From the NCBI GenBank assembly GCA_944472155.2, contig OX235279.1, forward strand, positions 123,744,110 to 123,808,109: a DNA stretch of 64,000 bases, written 5' to 3'. Made by a program: the position numbers and the translations under genes. This DNA comes from Trichobilharzia szidati. Lineage: Eukaryota > Platyhelminthes > Trematoda > Strigeidida > Schistosomatidae. Shown here in pieces: positions 56,600 through 64,000 of the stretch. Under the pieces are notes generated by a model. That model searched no databases, was not told where the DNA came from, and was given only the letters and a program-made list of their open reading frames with translations. The number at the start of each line of letters is the position of its first letter. Position 1 is the first letter of the stretch.

Positions 56600-57498
56600 A
56601 TAGGTGTCACGCCTAATGCTTTCTTTATCACACAGAACATGAGCTAAGTAGGGTATGGTTGAGTTTTGTACTTACTGGTGCGAGCATATAGTTTTCTATA
56701 TTGGCTTCTGGTTTTACCTGATGAGATGCAGGGGAAGAGTTGTGAGTGAAGAGGGTGGTGTGAGTTAGATAAAATGGATTTGGCCCATTTTTCACATGAG
56801 TCCATGTGCCTGTCAACCAGAGTATTAGCAAGCTGGTTAAGTGGCACGTCGCTTACCCTGCTAACAACATTTAACATCCTGCGTAAAATGTTATAGTCTT
56901 TCTTCAGTAGCCCAGGAAAAACTAAGGGGGAACAATAGAGAATAATAGGCAGGATGCGAGAATTAACGAATTGTAGGAGTAAGGGTTGGGTAATACCAGA
57001 ATGTTTTAACTTATTGATGTAGAAGGTAAGACGGAATATTTTCTTAGAAATCGCTAAGATATGAGACGACCAGGAGAGATCAGCAGATAGAATGACACCT
57101 AGGTATTTAATTTCCGATTTAGTTTCTGTTTCAGTGCCGTCTATGTTGCATACCCCGTAAGAGCCAAACAGTTTGTTTAGGTCGGATTTATGCCCAAAGG
57201 TGAAATCGACCGTTTGGCATTTGGAGAGGTTTAGGGTAAGACCATTTCCCTTGGACCACTGGCTGATTTCTGACAGAAAGCCATTAAGTTTAGAGCAGTC
57301 GCTTTGACATTTGATAGGCAAAGATACAGACAGATCGTCAGCGTATTTGACAAAATTAATGTCATTTGAAGATGGTAAGTCATGTAGAAAGAAAGAAAAG
57401 AGAAGTGGGGAGAGTACAGCGCCTTGGGGGACTCCGGCTTCAGTGAGTACAGCAGAGGATGATTTACCTTTGTACACGATGTACTGCATTCTGTTCAT
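56600..57498 (-). mobile_element. CR1/Jockey-like non-LTR retrotransposon, 5'-truncated
   Basis: The reverse-strand frame 57498-56644 is open for 284 codons. It carries AGVPQGAVLSPLLFSFFLHD, INFVKYADDLSVSL (catalytic YADD), QWSKGNGLTLNLSKCQT, EIKYLGVILSADLSWSSHI, and NSRILPIILYCSPLVFPGL, in the order of a CR1/Jockey-type RT from its fourth motif to the thumb and C-terminal region. No break is visible in this part, so it is the best-preserved LINE coding segment in the window. The N-terminal RT and the endonuclease are missing because the copy ends abruptly at 57498, against a PLE tail. The 3' boundary below 56644 is not clear. Confidence 0.8.
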
Positions 57499-58017
57499 CC
57501 ATTAAATCTACAATGGACGTAATCTTTCTTAATTTCAGTCTTACTAATTGCATTATTTTGTCTTTTGCATTTTATCTTCATTTATATTATTCTCTACCCC
57601 ACCCTTTTGTAATCTCTACCCTCATTAACAATATTGCTAACTTGACCCACGTCCAATTTCTAGTCAACTATATTACGTCATCCGATTAACTTACTTATTT
57701 TCAACTGTATTTAATTTTAACCACCACTCATTAACACTGTTGCCAACCTGATCTATTCTGAATTCTACTCAACTGTATTACGTCATCCAATTCACTTAAT
57801 CAATTCTATTTTATTTTCTATCTTAACGTTTGTCTCCAAGCCAAATAATACTCATATTACATAATTATCTAAACTTTATAAATTTAATGTACACACACAA
57901 ACAAAACTGTATATATATATATATATGCGATTCTACAGCTGAGTGAATGAATTCGCCGAAAAGAATCTCTTTGCTGAACGCCTTCTTTTCTTTTATATGA
58001 CTGAATGGGGATTTTCA
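57499..58017 (+). mobile_element. PLE 3' tail, no coding region
   Basis: The order of blocks (ATTATTCTCTACCCCAC at about 57585, TTACGTCATCC twice, ACACACAC run near 57890, terminal motif CGCCGAAAAGAATCTCTTTG at about 57953-57972) is that of the right arm of PLE D, with many substitutions. The sequence goes on with TGACTGAATGGGGATTTTCA (57998-58017), which also flanks the left arm of PLE D. It begins directly where the CR1-like piece ends. No inverted partner arm is present. Confidence 0.75.
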
Positions 58018-58230
58018 AGTTACTATTATTTGTGGCAGTAGTAAACTGAAACCAATATACCTTTTTATTATTTCTGAAAAAATGAAGTAGGATTTTCCAG
58101 TGTAAAATTTTATGCAAATTTCATTGATTCCAAAGTGGATTTTGTCGGAGAATGACAGCAGATAGGAAACTTATGAAAACCAGGAAGAACTGTAGATCTG
58201 TTTCTTCCTACACACCCTACCCTACCATGT

Positions 58231-58432
58231 GTGTCGGTGGCACAGTGGTTAGGACTCTCGCCGACCATGCACATGGTCCGGGGTTCGACCCCCTGCCAAC
58301 GCACACCCAATATCTATGGTCGGCCTGCGAAATTTGGGCAACCGATATCCATGCTGAAAATTCCATAGTTGTACTGAAAATACGGTGTGGCATCAAGCTG
58401 TAATCAAAATAAAAAATTTTAAAAAATAATAA
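58231..58432 (+). mobile_element. SINE-A
   Basis: Head GTGTCGGTGGCACAGTGG, GACCATGCACATGGTC, B box GGGTTCGACCC, then the SINE-A body TATCTATGGTCGGCCTGC, AAATTTGGGCAACCGATATC and end ACGGTGTGGCATCAAGCTG followed by an A-rich tail. A clear target duplication was not found. Confidence 0.8.
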
Positions 58433-59352
58433 TAGATCGGATCCAGAACCTTAGGGCAACGTGCTTGCCTAGTATTCTGAATATGGTGAATAACTGTATC
58501 TGTGACTGTACTACGTAAGTGCTCAGTGTTACTTACTCCTGGATAGTCATTTTGTCCCAATTTTCCAAGACGTTAAAAGTATCGAAAATTCCTTTAAAAG
58601 TTATCAACACAATAATCGCTTAGGTGAAATGATGACTATTTGGAGGTTAAATTTCTGGACGTAAGTGAAGTTTGTATTGAGCATAAAAGTTCAAATTAAG
58701 AGAAGACTGTGAACCCACTATATTTCGTTGCGTTCTTCTCAGCTTACTTAGGCGCTTTCATTTGCATTCTGGGAACAGTTACAGTGTTCTACAATAATAC
58801 TATAGTATTAACAGCTTCATTCTGAAAAATGCTTTTAAACACAATGCAAAGTTTCCAGCAAGTTTCATTCTCTTGATAATTGCCTCTTGTGCAGAATCTT
58901 CGAATAATATAATAATCGACAATATATCATCTAAAGAAATAGTGTTCCATTCGAGTTATACTCCGATGCCATTTCGTTCAAAAAATCCGTAGTGATAGGT
59001 AAAAACTTATCTGAAATTGTGAGCAAGTATAGTTTGTGACTCATGTTAATTAGAAGATTAAAACAGATTGAAACTGATTAAAAACGATGCATTCTGATGG
59101 ATATAAAATTTTGGTAGTCCAGTGATTTCAGCAGAAGTGTCTATTGACTACTTTTATGGGATAATTTCAAACATTTTCACATGTAATCTTATGCAGACTT
59201 TGTTTCTAATTGTTACTTTTCACCTCACTCCAAGATTTAGATAAAAATAATTATTTATTAAAATTTGAAAACAGTGTCTTATAACAAAGTGAATGCGATA
59301 GAGCAGCGAGCCACTGTTTATGTTATATAATCGCGAAATATGCCCATTAATT
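58433..59352. other. A+T-rich stretch, no gene seen
   Basis: No motif or repeat recognised on either strand. Confidence 0.45.
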
Positions 59353-60372
59353 CATAAGAAAAAACACAGTTTCAACGACTTCACTTTCAAGCTGTTCAGT
59401 CACATTTATATTACGGAAAAAGGCATTAAATGGCACTAGAAATTGCTCAGTCAATATACAAATGATAAGAATAAAGGTATCTAAAATGAGGCACTAAGAG
59501 GGTAGAGCTGAAGTGGATGAATTACAAAACTTCTAAAGATTATTAAATAAGTGAACTGGTATAGAGATTTTCAATTGTAGGTCAGACGTTGTCTGAAAAA
59601 TTAAGAATAAGATAAGATGATAATAATAAAGACGGTGGAAGTGAAGTGGAATGAATTCAAGTGGTAAAATAGTGGAGACGTCAGTCACATGCTCATATGG
59701 AGCTGATTGCAATGGACGTTGTAAGCGTAATCTCCGTAAACGCGTAGCTGAACACTACCCGGTTTGGTCAATGAGAGGTGAGAAAAGGACGATAAAGTCT
59801 TCAATTTGTGAACACCTGGAGTCAGGTCATTCAGCACCACGTGATTTATCTTTTGAAGTTATCTACAGAACCAAATCTAATCACTCCAAAATTTTACGTT
59901 TTCTCCGCCTATGCATAGTCGAAGCTCTAGCTACACATGAACAAAAACCTAAATTATGTATTCAAAAGACGTCTTGTCAAACCCCTTTCTTTACCTTGGT
60001 CATAGTAATGTTCTATTATTTTGTTCTATTTTACCACTTGAATTCATTCCACTTCACTTCCACCGTCTTTATTATTATCATCTTATCTTATTCTTAATTT
60101 TTCAGACAACGTCTGACCTACAATTGAAAATCTCTATACCAGTTCACTTATTTAATAATCTTTAGAAGTTTTGTAATTCATCCACTTCAGCTCTACCCTC
60201 TTAGTGCCTCATTTTAGATACCTTTATTCTTATCATTTGTATATTGACTGAGCAATTTCTAGTGCCATTTAATGCCTTTTTCCGTAATATAAATGTGACT
60301 GAACAGCTTGACAGTGAAGTTGTTGAAAAGAGATATTTCTTCGCTGAACAAAAAAACTGTGTTTTTCCTTAT
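59353..60372 (+). mobile_element. Small PLE (E) with inverted termini
   Basis: Left arm 59353-59672 and right arm 60026-60372 are near-exact reverse complements, apart from a 27-nt piece present only in the right arm. Between them, 59673-59985 encodes only the end of a PLE protein. The layout is the same as in PLE D (inverted 3' UTR, truncated coding region, native 3' UTR), but the family is different: the arm sequences share no obvious similarity apart from the terminal motif CTTCGCTGAAC. Confidence 0.85.
59673..59985 (+). pseudogene. PLE E C-terminal GIY-YIG fragment
   Basis: The frame reads TSVTCSYGADCNGRCKRN, LRKRVAEHYPVWSMRGEKR, ICEHLESGHSAPRDLSFEVI and LRLCIVEALATHEQKPKLCI, matching the nuclease of the other PLEs here (CSYGARYIGRT, ILEHCPAWL). 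The key YIG triplet is changed to CNG, and the RT is absent, so it cannot be an active enzyme. Confidence 0.8.
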
Positions 60373-61674
60373 GTTATATAATAAATCTATTCGTCTTCAC
60401 CTTGATTCTTATACATTATACTTGTAATTCACTAACTGTATGTAACCAACAAATGTATTCACACATACCGTAAAATACACTGTTGCCTATTTTGACATAA
60501 TGTTTTTCTAAACTTAAGTATATATAAATATATTTAATCTGTTTGTATATCTGATTGATGAAAATTCAAAAAAAAGAACTTATTTTACTCGAATTACATG
60601 TCTTCAGCTTACTTCAAGGTTTTCGTATGTCATATCTTCAGAAATCTCTTCCAGACCAAAAGCTTTTTAATTTTCATGAAATTCATCAATTCAACTACTA
60701 ATAAGCTTTCGACAAAATCTGTACTGGATACATTTACAGCTGAAAAATAGTCATTAATGAAAACAGCAAAGCCAGAATAATTAATATGTTTACTTCTGAT
60801 AGGTCAATGTGGGATTCATTTACATTAGCGTCTCTGAAATTTTACTTTAGCAAATTAATAAGTGGCATAAACATATAAAAACAGAAGAGCCAGACTCAGT
60901 TACCACTTGAAGATATCGTATAGAATGTACAAATAAATAATAAAATATGTCTGTCGTAATCGGAAATGAGTTACTGAAAACTACGAACTATGTGCTGGTG
61001 GGTCTCAAAATAGAATTAGGGTGCAATAATGAATATTTTCGACCTATGTATACGAATGAAATTCATTCCGATCACGAAGATAACCACTCTAAATTAATAT
61101 ATGTAACATTTGATTTCGATAATCAAAGGAACTTAAGTACCTGAATTTGCGTATCACATGGCTGACTGACATAATAATGTAGCCGGGTGCTGAAACGGTT
61201 TATATTAGATTAGGTAGGAAACTTTTACTATGAAGAGGAAATAACTGGTGGATAGTATACTCCATCTCTTACTGTTCGCCTTTTTGTGCGACATTATCAT
61301 AATTCTTGTTTGCATAAAATTAATGAGATAATTATTAGGATAATAAGGAACTGCTACATCTGGTTAAGTGAATGACTGCTAACGATAGTCCGAAGTAGAT
61401 ATACTTCATAAAGGTTATTATAGAAAAACGTGGTTTCTATTCCCTTTTCACAAAGAGGTGACTCAATAAATTCTTTGTATTTGTATAGTAGTCATAATTA
61501 CTTTAGCTAAAAATCATTTTTATAAATGCCTATAAAACAACGGTATCACAATGTTACTTTAGCGAAACAAAACAGATAGCTTATGGTCTACTGGAAGAAA
61601 GTTTTCTTCAATCAAGGCATATAACTACTTGAACTGAGTCAGCGGTCAAGCAATCTATCTATTCGAGTGCATTT
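60373..61674. other. A+T-rich stretch, no gene seen
   Basis: An ATG-started frame at 60947-61144 (65 codons) has a fairly protein-like sequence but no motif, splice evidence or promoter. Confidence 0.4.
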
Positions 61675-61985
61675 ACTATTATTGTTCCCTTGGGTTCCGA
61701 TTGGGGGACCCCAATAGCACATCTACACTTTGTTCTGTCTTCTGCCGTCCTATTTAGCTGGGTTCACAACAGCCCATAGTCTCTCATCATTTCTTCACAC
61801 AATCTACTCCAGGTCATCCTCGGGTCAATAACCAACTCGTTGTTTCCCATTCGGGTCCCACTAGAGCTATGTCCTGGCGCGCGATATCATTCGACGGACT
61901 CCTCAGTGTGTACCTTATTCATCTGCACTTTCTCCCGCATATTTTCTGAGCCATAGGGTCTTAGTTAGTTTACCATCGTAGTTTC
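61675..61985 (-). mobile_element. RTE 3' end fragment, reverse strand
   Basis: On the reverse strand it reads AAATATGCGGGAGAAAGTGC, ATATCGCGCGCCAGGACATA, then GTGGGACCCGAATGGGA, and closes with GGAACCCAAGGGAACAATAA. These match the RTE end at 62950-63245. The TGAAGCCCTATGTTCC part is changed here (GTGCTATTGGGGTCC). Degenerate; only about 310 bp remain. Confidence 0.75.
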
Positions 61986-62339
61986 TTGTTGCTAATGTAC
62001 TACATTAGATCTTTGTTTTTATGGTGATCAACTTTTGTACACCTTCACTAATCTTCATTTTCTGAATGGTTATGTGAAGATTTAACTTAAACCATTTGTG
62101 TTTCGCGTAATGGTTCTTCACAGAATTATTCGCGCTTGAACCTACTGATGGTTCACCGAGCAACTATTCAGTAACTAGTACAGTAGGAGAGATCGTCAAC
62201 CATCAAGTTGGATTTTGTGCACTAGCAGACACTTTTCATAACTTTCGTCGGGTTTCTCTACCATCATATTTCATTGATACATAAAAACTAAATTTATGAC
62301 AATGTCGCAAAAATTTACTGCATTACACAGGCTTTGTGC
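61986..62339. other. No gene seen
   Basis: Sequence between two RTE pieces of opposite strand; nothing recognised. Confidence 0.4.
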
Positions 62340-62463
62340 GTTGAAGTTTTAGTAGCAATTTGGTTAAGTTTTGAGGGTGGAGTTGCTAGCACCACGCCCC
62401 AACCCTCCCTCTTTATCCGGGCTTGGGACCGGCTAGAATACTAGTGACCTAGTAATCTAGGCG
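62340..62463 (-). mobile_element. Diverged SINE-B-like fragment
   Basis: GTTGAAGTTTTAGTAGCAA, GGGTGGAGTTGCTAGCACCA and CGCCCCAACCCTCCCTC parallel the reverse-strand form of SINE-B (CTTGAAGTTTCTGTAGCAG, GGATGGGGTTGCTAGCCTCA, TGCCCAACCTTTCCTC). The head is not recognisable. It adjoins the RTE piece that starts near 62464. Confidence 0.45.
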
Positions 62464-63245
62464 AGACTTACAAGCAAAAACCGACAAACTGGTCGAAGAA
62501 GCAGCAAAGACAGGACTCCAGGTGAACATAGACAAGACGGAGGTTATGAAAATAACCAACCAACATTAACAGCAGCAGCAACATCCAGTGCCAATCACCA
62601 TCAACGGGAGGGATTTGAAAGAGGTTACTTCTTTCACTTATCTAGGGAGCATTGTCTCAACCACAGGAGGAACGGACGAGGATGTCAAATCGAGAATCGG
62701 GAAGGCGAGAAACACATTCATCAATCTGAAACCAATCTGGAAATCTTCGTCACTCAGCGTCAAAAACAAAATTCAGATTTTCAATACAAACGTGAAGTCA
62801 ATTTTGCTTTACGGATCAGAAACTTGGCGGGTCACCAAGAATATTTTCAACAGGTTGCAGACCTTTATCAACAACTGTCTTCGCTCCATACTGAAGATTA
62901 GATGGCCGGAAAGAATCACAAACAAGAAGCTGTGGGAACAAACGAAACAGGAACCAATCGCCCAACAAATATGCAGGAGAAAGTGGAGATGGATTGGACA
63001 CTCGTTGAGCTGGGGAGGCCGTTGAGTGACATCGCGCGTCAGGCCAACGCTCGAGTGGAACCCGAAAGGGAAGCGGCGAGTGGGACGTCCAAGGGTGACG
63101 TGGAGGAGATCGTGTGAGGAGGAGATGAAACAGTATGGAATAACATGGACGCAAGTGAAAAGAGCAGCACAAGACAGAAGCAAGTGGAGACGTGCAGTTG
63201 AAGCCCTATGTTCCACTAGGAACCCAAGGGAACAATAATAATAAT
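62464..63245 (+). mobile_element. RTE retrotransposon 3' fragment, best-preserved C-terminal region
   Basis: The frame 62588-63025 encodes ITINGRDLKEVTSFTYLGSI, GTDEDVKSRIGKARNTFINL, KNKIQIFNTNVKSILLYG then SETWRVTK, LQTFINNCLRSILKIRWPER, and QICRRKWRWIGHSL, all in one frame. A frame change near 63020 leads to QANARVEPERE / EWNPKGKRRVGRPRVTWRR and TWTQVKRAAQDRSKWRRAV, EALCSTRNPREQ. It ends with TGAAGCCCTATGTTCCACTA, GGAACCCAAGGG, AACAATAATAATAATA. So it is 5'-truncated within the RT thumb region. Confidence 0.85.
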
Positions 63246-63581
63246 ACACAGGCTTTGATTAACAGTTCAATTTGAAACATTGTTCAGAAATTTTTAATCT
63301 AGGTATAGACTATTAGAGTAAAACACTGTAAATCAGAAGAGTTAATTTCCCTTCCTATATACAGTGTATCCTAGTGTGTCGGTTATGAAGTCAGGAACTT
63401 TGACGCTAAACTGTCAAAGCCACAGCTCTTTCTCTATAAGACTGTAAAAGACATGCATTATGTCTAGTCCTGAATTTATGAATCAAAAACCGTCTAGCTA
63501 ATGTTGTTATATGAACATAACGATTTTCCTGCACAACACATTATTTTCAAGTCATAAACTGTTCTTTTGTATTGGTTGCAG
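63246..63581. other. No gene seen
   Basis: A+T-rich sequence between the RTE tail and the possible exon at 63582. Confidence 0.4.
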
Positions 63582-63682
63582 AAGATGACAACCTCATCTG
63601 AATTTCAAACACTGAAAGTTGAAATTATAACAGTGAAGAGTTGTAAAACACTCAGTGAGACAATGGAACACCACATTCAAAA
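63582..63682 (+). CDS. Possible internal exon of an unknown gene
   Basis: The acceptor GTTCTTTTGTATTGGTTGCAG is good, and the donor CAAAA/GTATGC is usable. In phase 0 the 101 nt encode KMTTSSEFQTLKVEIITVKS and CKTLSETMEHHIQ with two bases over. No domain recognised. The frame also stays open to 63815 past the donor, so the exon end is uncertain; the rest of the gene would lie beyond the window. Confidence 0.3.
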
Positions 63683-64000
63683 GTATGCAATATTTATAAC
63701 ATTTTTTAGTAGTACCCTGATGAATAACAGAAAGCAAGTTATTTGTCGCAACAGTCAATATTACGTAAAAATTGATTTTCTGAAAAAAATTCTTATTTTG
63801 CGAGATTTCTTGTAAAGAGTTCTGTATTTTCTTCACTTAGTAGTGAGCAGGAATTTTTCATGCTCTGCCTGTCTTAAGAAAAACTTATATGTCATTCACA
63901 TAAGTGATTAGTCTATGAGAAGTAAGTCAATTTACGCTCCACACTGTAACAACTTAGCATTAGAGTCTATGTACGCAGTGTTTGTTTGCACCGAATTACC
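63683..64000. other. No gene seen
   Basis: Nothing recognised; possible intron if the preceding exon is real. Confidence 0.35.

Noticed and set aside
60947..61144. 65-codon frame starting at ATG
   Set aside because: Residues look somewhat protein-like, but there is no motif, splice evidence, promoter or poly(A) support, and frames of this length are common here.

Overview
This is eukaryotic DNA, visibly A+T-rich and intron-bearing, and most probably from a blood fluke (family Schistosomatidae, Schistosoma or Trichobilharzia type). The case for that is the mixture of repeats: SINE units with a tRNA-like part joined to a decayed hammerhead ribozyme (the Sm-alpha type known from Schistosoma), RTE-clade and CR1-like non-LTR retrotransposons, and several Penelope-like elements (PLEs) with a GIY-YIG endonuclease. 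No bacterial or phage gene, CRISPR array, rRNA gene or functional tRNA gene was seen. The species call is inference from repeat families, not from a marker gene.

One host gene can be modelled with good support. On the + strand, exons at 9265-9346, 12891-13420 and 18751-19174 join in phase and encode a PDZ domain most like PDZ1 of syntenin, followed by about 270 residues of Ser/Asn/Thr-rich tail. Two weaker upstream exons (6387-6444, 7090-7141) also fit in phase. Four other possible exons of unknown genes (32802-32926 +, 42538-42753 +, 52577-52763 -, 63582-63682 +) rest on splice-site and codon appearance only.

The rest is mostly a graveyard of mobile elements. 1-2642: broken RTE retrotransposon, followed by a PLE fragment (to about 3495). 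7451-8330: SINE and a non-LTR tail. 23828-27790: a SINE-B, then two fused PLE copies, one with a large inverted copy of its own 3' end. 36715-38176: RTE interrupted by a SINE and a foldback-type repeat. 38467-38946: inverted Sm-alpha-like pair. 44228-44760: a second inverted pair. 45884-49282: a PLE with 508-bp inverted termini, itself interrupted by a 519-bp piece of another PLE. 56600-58017: CR1-like RT against a PLE tail. 59353-60372: a small PLE with inverted termini. 61675-63245: RTE 3' fragments on both strands.

The most interesting structural signals are: (1) three different PLE copies each carry, at the 5' side, an inverted copy of their own 3' region; (2) a short hairpin-like PLE terminal motif also occurs as isolated relics; (3) the SINE-B family ends in the same segment as the RTE element, pointing to an RTE/SINE partnership; (4) hammerhead-type SINE units recur as inverted pairs; (5) the syntenin-like gene seems to have lost its second PDZ domain. 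All family assignments are from recognition of motifs; no search was run.
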